Positions 1 to 8,006 of a DNA stretch of 18,679 nucleotides are shown piece after piece. This DNA comes from JADJLQ01 sp034439915. Its GTDB lineage: Bacteria; Bacteroidota; Bacteroidia; Chitinophagales; Saprospiraceae. Location of the stretch: assembly GCA_034439915.1 (NCBI GenBank), contig JAWXBI010000280.1, positions 1-18,679 of the forward strand, written 5' to 3'. How positions within the stretch are numbered: position 1 is the first letter of the stretch; each line of letters begins with the position of its first letter. A program made the position numbers and the translations under genes. The notes beneath the pieces are model-generated. The model was given only the letters and a program-made list of their open reading frames with translations, was not told where the DNA came from and did not search any database.

Positions 1-2
1 AC

Positions 3-95
3 AAGGGCGGACGCTGGCCAAAGCGTCATGAGCTGACGAAAACTGCTTTGCATTTTTGTCAGGGTTTAACAGGAGATGCTTTCCATCGGGTTTAA
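3..95 (+). CDS. C-terminal fragment of an unidentified protein (cut by window edge)
   Basis: Of the three plus frames, only this one stays open from the window edge to a TAA at 93-95; the other two hit stops by about base 36. It encodes 30 residues, basic and aromatic in part (begins KGGRWPKRHELTK, ends GDAFHRV). I do not recognise the family, and the fragment is too short to exclude that the edge is simply non-coding. A separate promoter motif for murA follows at 121-128, so the fragment would belong to the preceding transcription unit. Confidence 0.3.
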   Translation, partial: KGGRWPKRHELTKTALHFCQGLTGDAFHRV

Positions 96-120
96 GATTT
101 CATATTAAATAATTTATTAA

Positions 121-128
121 TATATTTG
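121..128 (+). promoter_or_regulatory. Bacteroidota-type -7 element for murA
   Basis: TATATTTG matches the Bacteroidota -7 consensus TAnnTTTG. A transcript would start near base 135, about 11 nt before the murA ATG. No clear -33 TTTG is seen at the right distance, and there is no strong Shine-Dalgarno sequence, as is usual in this phylum. Confidence 0.55.
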
Positions 129-145
129 GGCCAATAGAATAAATT

Positions 146-1456
146 ATGGTTAAAGATGCATTTGAAGTCGAAGGAAACAAAACCCTGAATGGCACTTTAA
201 AACCGCAAGGGGCTAAAAATGAAGCATTACAAATCCTTTGTGCAGTGTTATTGACAGAAGAAAAAGTAACGATCTCTAATATTCCAGGTATATTGGATGT
301 AACGCGTTTAATTGAATTGCTCGCCGGTCTGGGGGTTCGGGTAGAGAAAATCGCGGAGGGAGAATATGCCTTCACCGCTTCATCATTGGATCGGGAATTT
401 ATGAGCAGCGATGATTTTGATAAAAAAGCCAAGGCTATCCGCGGTTCTGTCATGTTGATCGGCCCTTTACTTGCACGACTAGGTAAAATGTACCTGCCCA
501 AGCCCGGTGGTGATAAAATAGGGCGCCGCAGGCTAGATACCCACTTTATGGGATTAAATCACCTCGGAGCTGAGGTCAATTATGATGCATCCAAAGCACA
601 ATATTTTATCGAGGCCCGGGAACTCCAGGGGGCCTATATCCATATGGACGAGGTTTCCGTTACAGGTACTGCCAATGTCGTCATGGCAGCGGTGATGGCT
701 AAAGGGACTACAACGATCTACAATGCTGCCTGCGAACCTTATCTGCAACAATTGTGCAAGATGTTGGTCCGCATGGGCGCCCGGATTGAAGGCATTGGTT
801 CCAACTTACTGACAATAACCGGGGTGAGTGCCCTTAAGGGAACCACCCATACGATGTTGCCGGATATGATTGAAGTGGGGAGTTTTATTGGATTGGCGGC
901 TATGACCCGGTCAGAGATCCGGATTAAAAACGCAGGAATCAAGGACCTGGGTATCATACCCGATGTATTCAGAAAAATGGGCGTAGATGTTCGGGAAGAG
1001 GGGGACGATTTGTTTATTCCGGCTCAGGAAGAATACGAGATTTCGACGTTCATGGATGGATCCATTCTGACGGTGTACGATGCTCCTTGGCCCGGATTTA
1101 CCCCGGACTTAATGAGTGTGATCCTGGTGTTGGCCATTCAGGCAAAAGGAAGTGTGTTGATCCATCAGAAAATGTTTGAAAGCAGATTGTTTTTTGTAGA
1201 TAAATTAATCGATATGGGTGCCCAGATCATCTTATGTGACCCACACCGGGCTACCGTGATCGGCTTAAACCGGAAACATTTTCTCCGGGGTATTGAAATG
1301 AGTTCACCCGATATCCGCGCAGGTGTGGCTTTATTATTGGCGGCATTAAGTGCCAAAGGCACCAGCCTGATCCACAATGTCCATCAGATTGACCGGGGCT
1401 ACCAAAATATCGATGGGCGATTAAATGCCATCGGGGCGAGTATCCGGCGTCTATGA
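146..1456 (+). CDS. murA: UDP-N-acetylglucosamine 1-carboxyvinyltransferase (MurA), Asp variant
   Basis: This cytoplasmic enzyme transfers enolpyruvate from PEP to UDP-GlcNAc, the first committed step of peptidoglycan synthesis. The 436 residues match the family length of about 420-440. Visible marks are GAKNEALQ near the N-terminus, with Lys24 matching the PEP/UDP-GlcNAc lysine (E. coli Lys22), the loop PGGDKIGRRRLDTH at 120-133, and DIRAG at 389-393. The catalytic Cys115 of E. coli aligns with Asp123 (codon GAT at 512-514). The enzyme should still be active, because Asp-type MurA proteins are known, but fosfomycin cannot alkylate Asp. The ATG at 146 sits just after a -7 promoter motif and gives the expected N-terminus. 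The TGA at 1454-1456 overlaps the stop of the convergent polyprenyl synthase gene. Confidence 0.97.
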   Translation: MVKDAFEVEGNKTLNGTLKPQGAKNEALQILCAVLLTEEKVTISNIPGILDVTRLIELLAGLGVRVEKIAEGEYAFTASSLDREFMSSDDFDKKAKAIRGSVMLIGPLLARLGKMYLPKPGGDKIGRRRLDTHFMGLNHLGAEVNYDASKAQYFIEARELQGAYIHMDEVSVTGTANVVMAAVMAKGTTTIYNAACEPYLQQLCKMLVRMGARIEGIGSNLLTITGVSALKGTTHTMLPDMIEVGSFIGLAAMTRSEIRIKNAGIKDLGIIPDVFRKMGVDVREEGDDLFIPAQEEYEISTFMDGSILTVYDAPWPGFTPDLMSVILVLAIQAKGSVLIHQKMFESRLFFVDKLIDMGAQIILCDPHRATVIGLNRKHFLRGIEMSSPDIRAGVALLLAALSAKGTSLIHNVHQIDRGYQNIDGRLNAIGASIRRL

Positions 1457-2425
1457 TTTTCGGCTTACGGTAAATTCAATGAGGGCACGCAGGCTTTCAC
1501 GGGCAACAGAATCCGGGAAAAGTTGTAATTCCTGGTCTGCTTTAAGCGCATATTCCTTCATGACTTTGGTACCATAGTCCAGTCCGCCGTGGGTCCTCAC
1601 CGCATCAATGACTTGTTTTACTTTTTTCCGGTCATCACTGTGATTGCGGACGATGTTGATGATTTCTGATTTGGTCGACCGGTCAGTATGGTGGAGGGTA
1701 TAGATCAAAGGCAGAGTCATCTTTTTTTCTTTAATGTCAATTCCGGTCGGTTTCCCTATGGCATCATCCCCGTAATCGAATAAATCATCCTTGATCTGAA
1801 AGGCTATGCCAATCCACTCTCCGATTTGTTTTATTCTGGATATCATCGTTTTATCGGTCGTCACCGAGGCTGCCCCTGCGGCACAACTGGCGGCAATCAA
1901 CGAAGCGGTTTTTTGCCGGATAATATCAAAATAAACTGCTTCCGTGATGTCGAGCTTCCGGGCTTTTTCGATTTGTAGTAATTCTCCTTCACTCAATTCT
2001 TTGATGGCTGAATTCAGAATGCTCAATATTTCGTATTGATTTTCTTTGAGCGCAATATCCAGACCTTTTGCAAACAAATAATCTCCTACGAGGACCGCGA
2101 TCTTATTTTTCCAAAGTGCATTGATTGAAAAAAAACCCCGGCGTTGCATGGATTCATCGACTATATCATCGTGTACCAGGGTGGCGGTGTGAATGATTTC
2201 AACCAGGGCGGCAGCCGTAAAGGTGGCAGGTTTGATAACATCCACCAATTGGGCACTAAAAAATACAAACATAGGACGGATCTGTTTGCCCTTCCGTTTA
2301 ACAATGTAATACGTGATGCGGTCCAATAAAGAGACCTGGCTTTTCATAGCTTCCCGGAAATAAATTTCAAACTCCTTCAACTCTTTTTCAATCGGTGCCT
2401 GAATAGCTTGAAGATCCATATTCAT
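1451..2425 (-). CDS. Long-chain trans-polyprenyl diphosphate synthase (IspB/octaprenyl-type)
   Basis: This class I prenyltransferase condenses isopentenyl diphosphate onto allylic diphosphates. Both Asp-rich Mg2+ motifs are present: HDDIVDE (Asp86-Asp90) and QIKDDLFD (Asp213-Asp217), with the upstream KGKQIRP substrate motif. Small residues precede the first motif (Ala at -5, Thr at -4), which in this family usually allows a long chain. The likely product is therefore the octaprenyl/heptaprenyl-range tail of menaquinone; chain length is inference. The frame extends to a TTG at 2452, but I chose the ATG at 2425 (MNMDLQAIQAP, 324 aa) because homologues begin about there; the ATG at 2419 is also possible. 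It lies tail to tail with murA and shares a function with mqnC (11479-12621). Confidence 0.93.
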   Translation of the reverse strand: MNMDLQAIQAPIEKELKEFEIYFREAMKSQVSLLDRITYYIVKRKGKQIRPMFVFFSAQLVDVIKPATFTAAALVEIIHTATLVHDDIVDESMQRRGFFSINALWKNKIAVLVGDYLFAKGLDIALKENQYEILSILNSAIKELSEGELLQIEKARKLDITEAVYFDIIRQKTASLIAASCAAGAASVTTDKTMISRIKQIGEWIGIAFQIKDDLFDYGDDAIGKPTGIDIKEKKMTLPLIYTLHHTDRSTKSEIINIVRNHSDDRKKVKQVIDAVRTHGGLDYGTKVMKEYALKADQELQLFPDSVARESLRALIEFTVSRKS

Positions 2426-2518
2426 AATTTCACTGGCCGCACAAGATACCAATATTGTCCTTGGTCCGTTGATATAGATAAAATTTTGTTCTTCAGGATA
2501 GGATAGGCAGCATTGCCC

Positions 2519-2535
2519 AGGTTTTATAAAAACCT
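2519..2535. repeat. Short inverted repeat in the divergent spacer
   Basis: AGGTTTT-ATA-AAAACCT is a perfect 7-bp inverted repeat around a 3-nt centre. It lies in the 250-bp spacer (2426-2675) between the divergent polyprenyl synthase and membrane-protein genes, inside the predicted 5' leader of the polyprenyl synthase mRNA. It could be a weak hairpin or an operator. Apart from this and two promoter motifs I see nothing else in the spacer. Confidence 0.3.
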
Positions 2536-2620
2536 TACATTTAATACATCCTATTGAATACCAGCATTTTGATTCACGACTATGGCTTACCTATCCACCT
2601 CCTTTCCCATAGATAAAATT

Positions 2621-2628
2621 CAAATTTA
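2621..2628 (-). promoter_or_regulatory. Possible -7 element for the polyprenyl synthase gene
   Basis: On the minus strand this reads TAAATTTG (TAnnTTTG). It would give a leader of about 190 nt, unusually long for this window. A near match, TATCTTG, at 2443-2449 lies much closer to the start and is an alternative. The element sits back to back with the opposite-strand promoter at 2659-2666. Confidence 0.3.
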
Positions 2629-2658
2629 TATAATTGGCCAAGTCCGTTTTTAATGTTT

Positions 2659-2666
2659 TAATTTTG
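2659..2666 (+). promoter_or_regulatory. -7 element for the membrane protein-purQ unit
   Basis: TAATTTTG matches TAnnTTTG. A TTG at 2634-2636 lies 22 nt upstream, near the expected -33 position. Transcription would begin around 2673, only about 3 nt before the ATG at 2676, so the mRNA would be almost leaderless. Confidence 0.55.
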
Positions 2667-2675
2667 CGCTGACCC

Positions 2676-3632
2676 ATGCTGGCTTTATTCAAAAAAAATA
2701 GTTTTTTCAATAGTATGTTGCTGCTGGGATATGCATTCGTATTGCACATCATCCCCGCTGTCATGGGTGTCGGCAATGGATATATATTTCCCGATTTCCA
2801 TTCGAAAACATTAGCTCCTGTCCTCCATGTCCTTATTTTGTTTGTACAGGCTATTTTTATCAATCGAATGGTGATCGAAAACCGTCTCCACCGGGACATC
2901 ATGCTTTATCCGGGTGTATTTTTTATTTTATACAGTTCTATCTGGCCCGAATTCTGGCCATTGTCCCATATCCATTTTGCTAATCTGATGGTGATCTGGG
3001 CAATTCATGAATTATTTCAGATTTATAAAACCAATAATCCGGCAATTGAAATTTTTAATGCGTCCTTCCTCATTGGAATTGCCTCCATTATCTGCCCCCC
3101 GACCATTTTATATCTTTTTCTGGTGTTGATCGGGGTCAATAATCTGAAAAAAATGGAATTGGTGCACCCTTTACAGATCATTATCGGAGGGGTCTTGCCC
3201 TGGTTTTTGTGGTTCACCTGGCAATATTGGCGGGGAGAAGGTGCAGACGTGTTCGCGGCCTGGGCCCCCCATATGGGACTCAATATCTTTGAAATCAGGT
3301 TGGGGACTTATGAGATCATTAAGGCAGCGATGTTTTGTTTTACCCTGTTATTTGTGGTGATCCTGTACAATGAATTCAGGAAGAAAAAACATATCCAGGC
3401 GCAAAAAAAAGTAGACATACTGTATGTAGCCCTGATCAATGCAGTAATTATCATCCTGTTTCACCAGCCGTTCAGCTGGAGCCTCATGCTCTTTGCCGCT
3501 CCGGTGTTGGGTATATTCATTGGTTTATTTTTCTCGCATGTCAAAAATCAACTGATCTCAGAAACCATCCATTTTTTACTATTTATCGGGGTGATTATTT
3601 CACAACTTTTCCATTATATCAAATTCAATTAA
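2676..3632 (+). CDS. Polytopic membrane protein, DUF6427-like
   Basis: This 318-residue integral membrane protein has roughly nine or ten hydrophobic segments separated by short loops. A basic cytoplasmic stretch (EFRKKKHIQAQKK) lies at about 230-242. The N-terminus, a Phe-Lys-Lys then Asn/Ser pattern running into a first helix, resembles DUF6427 proteins of Bacteroidota. I recall that family lying near purine genes in flavobacteria, so the assignment is a family-level guess. No catalytic motif is visible and the function is unknown. The gene ends 1 nt before purQ, so the two are almost certainly co-transcribed and translationally coupled. The start is supported by the promoter just upstream and by an immediate positively charged leader (MLALFKK). 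Confidence 0.75.
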   Translation: MLALFKKNSFFNSMLLLGYAFVLHIIPAVMGVGNGYIFPDFHSKTLAPVLHVLILFVQAIFINRMVIENRLHRDIMLYPGVFFILYSSIWPEFWPLSHIHFANLMVIWAIHELFQIYKTNNPAIEIFNASFLIGIASIICPPTILYLFLVLIGVNNLKKMELVHPLQIIIGGVLPWFLWFTWQYWRGEGADVFAAWAPHMGLNIFEIRLGTYEIIKAAMFCFTLLFVVILYNEFRKKKHIQAQKKVDILYVALINAVIIILFHQPFSWSLMLFAAPVLGIFIGLFFSHVKNQLISETIHFLLFIGVIISQLFHYIKFN

Positions 3633-3633
3633 A

Positions 3634-4356
3634 ATGCATAACCTCCATTTTGGTGTAATTGTTTTTCCGGGTTCCAATTGTGATGATGACCTCATTCACG
3701 TATTACAATCGGTGTGTAAGGTGAAAGCCTCAAAAATCTGGCACAAAGACAAGAGCCTCCCTCAATTGGACGGGATATTTTTGCCCGGGGGTTTTTCTTA
3801 TGGGGACTATCTCCGGTCGGGGGCAATCGCCCGGTATTCCAACATTATGCCTGCAGTCACCGATTTTGCCAATCAGGGTGGATTAGTTTGGGGAATCTGC
3901 AATGGTTTTCAGATCCTCTGCGAAGCGGGATTATTGCCTGGTGCTTTATTGGCCAACCGCGATCAAAAATTCATTTGCGATAATATTTACCTCAAAACGG
4001 TCAGCACGGATTCGTTGATCACTTCATCCATTCCCTCCGGCACCGTTTTAAAACTTCCGATTGCCCATGCCGATGGCCGGTATTATGCAGACCAGGCAAC
4101 CCTGGAACAACTGATTACTCAGGATCAGATCCTATTTAAATACTGCGATGAAGAGGGGCGGATAGACGAGGCAACCAATATTAATGGTTCAGTATTGAAC
4201 ATTGCCGGTATCTGCAACAAAGACCGCAATGTGTATGGTATGATGCCTCATCCGGAACGGGCATCGGAAAGTATATTGGGAAACCAGGATGGATGGGCCT
4301 TGTTTCAAACTATGATTCAAAACCTGGTGCTTCAACATCAACCTATCCCTGTTTAA
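3634..4356 (+). CDS. purQ: Phosphoribosylformylglycinamidine synthase, glutaminase subunit PurQ
   Basis: PurQ is a class I glutamine amidotransferase. It releases ammonia from glutamine for conversion of FGAR to FGAM, step 4 of purine synthesis, in complex with PurL and PurS. The catalytic triad is visible: nucleophile Cys89 in GICNGFQ, then His206 and Glu208 in MMPHPERA. The N-terminal FPGSNCD (11-17), PGGFSYGDYLR (51-61) and HADGRYY (145-151) are also family marks. The length of 240 aa is normal for stand-alone PurQ of the PurS-dependent type, so a small PurL and a PurS should be encoded elsewhere; neither is in this window. The ATG lies 1 nt after the stop of the upstream membrane-protein gene. 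No terminator is evident in the 97 bp after it. Confidence 0.95.
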   Translation: MHNLHFGVIVFPGSNCDDDLIHVLQSVCKVKASKIWHKDKSLPQLDGIFLPGGFSYGDYLRSGAIARYSNIMPAVTDFANQGGLVWGICNGFQILCEAGLLPGALLANRDQKFICDNIYLKTVSTDSLITSSIPSGTVLKLPIAHADGRYYADQATLEQLITQDQILFKYCDEEGRIDEATNINGSVLNIAGICNKDRNVYGMMPHPERASESILGNQDGWALFQTMIQNLVLQHQPIPV

Positions 4357-4428
4357 GCCTGTTTTAAGGAGCTGTACCGTGACGGGTTAATTATTTCTTA
4401 ATCGCCCCGGACAGGAGCAGACAAATCT

Positions 4429-4436
4429 TAATTTTG
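4429..4436 (+). promoter_or_regulatory. -7 element for the DsbD pair
   Basis: TAATTTTG matches TAnnTTTG. The predicted transcript start near 4443 lies about 11 nt before the ATG at 4454. This separates the thiol-redox pair from purQ. Confidence 0.55.
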
Positions 4437-4453
4437 CACAAAACTATCTATAT

Positions 4454-4918
4454 ATGAATTGGGTGCTGTGGACGATGATCGGACTTTTCTCCTGGGGTAA
4501 AAATCCGGTTTCTATGGGTAAGAGCCCGGTTTCCTGGGTGACGACCTGTCAGAAAATAAATAACGAAGAATATAAAATCATTTTTACAGCCAACATTGAA
4601 GATGGTTGGAATATCTATTCTCAATACCTGGCCAACGATGATGGTCCTGTGCGCACTTCATTCACATTTACCCCTTCTTCACAGTATGCACTGATTGGAA
4701 AAAATGAAGAAACCGGGGACATTAAAAAAGCAATGGATGAAATGTTTGGTATGGAGGTCATTAAAATTAAACATAAAGGGGTTTTTACCCAAAGGATCAA
4801 ATCCAGCGATACGGCCAAACCCATAACCGGGGTAATCGAATTTATGTGTTGCAACGAACTGCAATGCCTTCCCCCTAAAGAAATCCCATTCACCATTGAT
4901 CTCCAGTCCGCAAATTAA
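4454..4918 (+). CDS. Free-standing DsbD alpha-domain-like exported protein
   Basis: These 154 residues consist of a short hydrophobic N-terminus (a weak signal peptide or anchor) and one DsbD N-terminal (alpha) immunoglobulin-like domain, about residues 28-152. The domain matches the N-terminus of the DsbD encoded 8 nt downstream through shared landmarks: YSQY, DGPV, GKNEE-x-G-x-IKK, FTQ and KPI-x-G. Its redox cysteines are Cys132, Cys133 and Cys138 in FMCCNELQCLPP; Cys133/Cys138 align with the CDDEKC pair of the neighbour, and Cys132 is an extra thiol. A likely role is to accept reducing equivalents from DsbD or pass them to periplasmic clients; this is inference. A small internal repeat, GKNPVSM/GKSPVSW, follows the hydrophobic segment (residues 15-28). 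It could instead be a degenerate paralogue with only a regulatory role. Confidence 0.85.
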   Translation: MNWVLWTMIGLFSWGKNPVSMGKSPVSWVTTCQKINNEEYKIIFTANIEDGWNIYSQYLANDDGPVRTSFTFTPSSQYALIGKNEETGDIKKAMDEMFGMEVIKIKHKGVFTQRIKSSDTAKPITGVIEFMCCNELQCLPPKEIPFTIDLQSAN

Positions 4919-4926
4919 ATGTCCAT

Positions 4927-6954
4927 ATGGTTCTAATTCTTACTCTGCTTTTCAGCTTTTTTCAATCTCCAGGGGGTATACAAAACCCAACGCAGTGGTC
5001 ACATCGTATTGAAAAAGTAAATGATACCCAGTACAAACTTATTTTTGAGTTAAAAGTGGACAAAGGCTGGGGCACGTATAGCCAGTATCAAACGGAAGTG
5101 GATGGCCCGGTAAAACCAATTGAATTTGTATTTGAGGACTCAACCAATATAAGATTCATTGGAAAAAATGAGGAAAGCGGTCATATTAAAAAATTATACG
5201 ACAAGTTTTTTGATGCTAACGTGGTCAAAATTATAGATGAAGCCACGTTTACGCAGATTATCGAAGTGACTGATGTGAATAAACCCATCAATGGTTATCT
5301 GGACGGTATAGTCTGCGATGATGAAAAATGTACCCCTTTTGACCATGAATTCAGCTTTACCATTCCGGGAATCTCCGTTCCGGTCAACACAGGGGATGAG
5401 AAGGCTCCTTCAGATCGGGTGCTGATTGATCAATCGGTTTCGAGCCTTCAATCCAGCTATTCCAATGTTAAAAGTACCTGTACCGTTGAAGAGAAAAAAA
5501 TTGACGTTTCGTTGTTATTGACTTTTGTTTTTGGTTTCTTAGGCGGTTTATTGGCCTTGTTGACCCCTTGTGTTTTTCCGCTTATTCCACTTACGGTTAG
5601 TTTTTTCACCAAAAGCAGCAGGGACCGGGCTACCGGTATCCGTAACGGAGTGCTGTACGGTTTATCTATCATAGTCATTTATGTTGGAATTGGTTTATTG
5701 ATCACTTCACTTTTTGGTGAGACCGCGCTCAATGACCTTTCAACCAACTGGCTGGCCAACCTTCTTTTCTTTATCATCTTCGTCCTATTTGCTTTTTCGT
5801 TTTTCGGGTTTTATGAAATTACCTTGCCCAGCAGTTGGAGTACCAAGACCGATCAATTGGGCCGTAATGGTAACCTGATCGGTATATTCTTTATGGCCTT
5901 CACTCTGGCTATTGTTTCATTTTCCTGCACAGGCCCTATTATTGGCACCGCCCTGGTACAATCAGCAACTTCTAAAATCGGACCTGCAGTGGTGATGTTT
6001 GGGTTTGCTTTAGCCCTGGCCCTTCCTTTTGGGTTATTCGCTGCTTTTCCAGCCTGGTTACAATCTTTGCCCAAGTCGGGCAGCTGGATGAACAGTGTCA
6101 AAGTCGTCCTCGGATTTTTGGAGCTAGCCCTGGCCTTCAAATTCCTTTCTGTATCGGATATGACTTCCCATTGGGGCTTCCTGCGATATGAATTATTTAT
6201 GGGAATATGGATCCTATTGTTTGCCGGACTGGCTGCTTACCTGTTTGGCTGGTATAAATTTCCCCACGACAGCCCTTTGAAAAAAAGATCTGTGGGAAGA
6301 ATGGCCTTCGCCAGCCTGGTAGCCATCTTTACACTTTACCTCTGCAGTGGTTTTATGATCAATCAAAAAACCGGTACGTACCATTCCCTTTCTTTGTTGA
6401 GCGGTTTGGCACCTCCGGCGTATTATAATTTTTTTAAGCCCCTGCCCGAGCCGGATGCAGGATTGAATGCACGCTTTAAATCGTTTTCCAAATGCGCCAA
6501 CAACCTGGATTGTTTTAAAGATTATACGGAAGGCGTGGCTTATGCTAAAGAAGTAAACAAACCCATCTTACTGGATTTTACCGGATATGGATGTGTCAAT
6601 TGCAGGAAAACGGAGGAACATATCTGGGTAAATGATGAAATCTGGAAGAGGCTGGCCGGTGATTTTGTTTTGGTCTCCCTGTATTGCGACGATGAGACCC
6701 CATTGGATCAAATGATCTATTCCAAAACACGGAATAAAAAAATCAGAAACATCGGAAACAAATGGGAAGATTTCCAGATTGTAAACTTTCAACAAAACTC
6801 ACAACCGCTGTATGTGCCTATTGATCCCAACGATCAGCAAATATTAATCCCTGCGAGAGGTTACCACAGCAGCATAAAAGGGTATCAGCAATTTTTAGAT
6901 TGTGCTCATCAGGTATTTAAAACCAAACAAGTCGGATTGCTGGGTGCCCATTAA
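4927..6954 (+). CDS. dsbD: Protein-disulfide reductase DsbD (thiol:disulfide interchange)
   Basis: DsbD moves electrons from cytoplasmic thioredoxin across the inner membrane to periplasmic thiol proteins and cytochrome maturation. All three modules are present in 675 residues. After a signal segment (1-13), an alpha domain (about 20-150) carries Cys130/Cys135. A membrane domain (about 195-480, around eight helices) carries Cys215 in LLTPCVFPLIPLT and Cys334 in SFSCTGPIIGT. A C-terminal thioredoxin-like gamma domain (about 530-665) carries the CVNC site, Cys556/Cys559, with a likely cis-Pro at 627. The spacer between alpha and membrane domains has an additional Cys185. It is co-transcribed with the free alpha-domain protein 8 nt upstream. 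The stop lies 21 bp from that of the convergent lytic transglycosylase. Confidence 0.95.
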   Translation: MVLILTLLFSFFQSPGGIQNPTQWSHRIEKVNDTQYKLIFELKVDKGWGTYSQYQTEVDGPVKPIEFVFEDSTNIRFIGKNEESGHIKKLYDKFFDANVVKIIDEATFTQIIEVTDVNKPINGYLDGIVCDDEKCTPFDHEFSFTIPGISVPVNTGDEKAPSDRVLIDQSVSSLQSSYSNVKSTCTVEEKKIDVSLLLTFVFGFLGGLLALLTPCVFPLIPLTVSFFTKSSRDRATGIRNGVLYGLSIIVIYVGIGLLITSLFGETALNDLSTNWLANLLFFIIFVLFAFSFFGFYEITLPSSWSTKTDQLGRNGNLIGIFFMAFTLAIVSFSCTGPIIGTALVQSATSKIGPAVVMFGFALALALPFGLFAAFPAWLQSLPKSGSWMNSVKVVLGFLELALAFKFLSVSDMTSHWGFLRYELFMGIWILLFAGLAAYLFGWYKFPHDSPLKKRSVGRMAFASLVAIFTLYLCSGFMINQKTGTYHSLSLLSGLAPPAYYNFFKPLPEPDAGLNARFKSFSKCANNLDCFKDYTEGVAYAKEVNKPILLDFTGYGCVNCRKTEEHIWVNDEIWKRLAGDFVLVSLYCDDETPLDQMIYSKTRNKKIRNIGNKWEDFQIVNFQQNSQPLYVPIDPNDQQILIPARGYHSSIKGYQQFLDCAHQVFKTKQVGLLGAH

Positions 6955-6975
6955 AACAAGGTACCTTCTGAATAA

Positions 6976-7896
6976 TTATTTTGGCAACTCAATGACATAG
7001 GTCTTTTTTAATTTATTGCTAAGTTGAGATGCACGCAACCAGGGGTTATATAATTTCAACATGCGGTAGGTGGTACCGTGCTGGCGAGCCCAGTCTCCCA
7101 GGTTGGTTATTGCAGTAGATACTTCTACTTTCCGCGAATTATTAAAATTGTATTTTTCTTCCGGGTTGATATAAAATCCATATTCAGATGGATGTTCCTG
7201 AATGTCTTTCGTAGCCAGTAAACGGAATATATACCTTGACGTTTCGTCATTGATATTGAGATCGTAATATGATTTTTCTCCCTGACGTTCCAGTTCTTTA
7301 TTCATATTCCCCTCGCCGGCATTATAAGCGGCGGCTGCCAGGGTCCAGGAACCAAATCGCTGTTTGTACCTTAGGATGTGGCGGCAGGCTGCCTGGGTAG
7401 CTTTTTCAAAATGATAACGTTCATCGACTTCTTCACTGACTTCAAGGTTGTACGATTCGGCCACCGGTTTCATAAATTGCCAGATCCCTTTTGCCCCTGC
7501 AGGTGAAGTTTCGTTGCGCAAAGAGGTTTCAATCACTGGGATATATTTGAAGTCATCGGGTATTTTGTATTCAGCCAACACCCTTTCAATGATCGGAAAA
7601 TACCGTTGTGCCATCTTGATGCATAAAATGGAATTCGAATGCCAATACGTATTGACCAGGAGCTCGCGGTCAAGCCTTTCCCGGACATCAAAATTCTGAA
7701 TCGGCACCCCCTCTCCGGCGAAACTGTATTTTTCCCTGATGGGCACTGCATGAATCACCTGTGGAATCCGGGCGTATCCCGGGGCATCCGGTGTGGTTTC
7801 AGAGGATCCCGGCTGAATATAAGAGGCAAACAAGAGCAAGGTCATCAAACCCGCTATAAAAAAAGAATAACGGTTCATCCAGGTTTTCATAAGCAT
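6976..7896 (-). CDS. Lytic murein transglycosylase (SLT/MltD-like)
   Basis: This exported enzyme cleaves the MurNAc-GlcNAc bond of peptidoglycan to form 1,6-anhydroMurNAc ends. An N-terminal hydrophobic signal or anchor (about 9-28) precedes a family 1 SLT domain (about 95-235). Visible motifs are the catalytic Glu123 in PVIETSL (Thr where many members have Ser-Gly), GAKGIWQFM (134-142), and AAAYNAGEGN (188-197). The C-terminal 50 residues (LGDWARQHGTTYRMLKLYNP) look like a single degenerate LysM-type segment instead of the clear LysM repeats of MltD. Starts at 7896 (MLMK) and 7890 (MK) are both possible; I used the longer. It has its own promoter motif at 7962-7969, so it is not simply the tail of the scpB unit. 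Confidence 0.92.
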   Translation of the reverse strand: MLMKTWMNRYSFFIAGLMTLLLFASYIQPGSSETTPDAPGYARIPQVIHAVPIREKYSFAGEGVPIQNFDVRERLDRELLVNTYWHSNSILCIKMAQRYFPIIERVLAEYKIPDDFKYIPVIETSLRNETSPAGAKGIWQFMKPVAESYNLEVSEEVDERYHFEKATQAACRHILRYKQRFGSWTLAAAAYNAGEGNMNKELERQGEKSYYDLNINDETSRYIFRLLATKDIQEHPSEYGFYINPEEKYNFNNSRKVEVSTAITNLGDWARQHGTTYRMLKLYNPWLRASQLSNKLKKTYVIELPK

Positions 7897-7961
7897 ACAT
7901 TTTAGAAAAAATTAGAAAACAAATCCTTCATGGCTGGTGGACATTGAACCAACCGGGCTTG

Positions 7962-7969
7962 CAAATATA
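7962..7969 (-). promoter_or_regulatory. -7 element for the lytic transglycosylase
   Basis: On the minus strand this reads TATATTTG (TAnnTTTG), inside the 110-bp gap (7897-8006) after the DUF2480 gene. Transcription would start near 7955 and give a leader of about 60 nt. Confidence 0.45.
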
Positions 7970-8006
7970 AAACGAGATTTATCCGGAAGAATAACTTTAA
8001 CTCCGA

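Noticed and set aside
2582..2653. A 23-codon ORF in the divergent spacer before the membrane-protein gene.
   Set aside because: Too short, no promoter placed for it, overlaps the promoter region and resembles nothing known.
6958..6967. Palindrome AAGGTACCTT between the convergent dsbD and transglycosylase stops.
   Set aside because: A 10-bp palindrome without a loop or T-tract is not a convincing terminator and may be chance.
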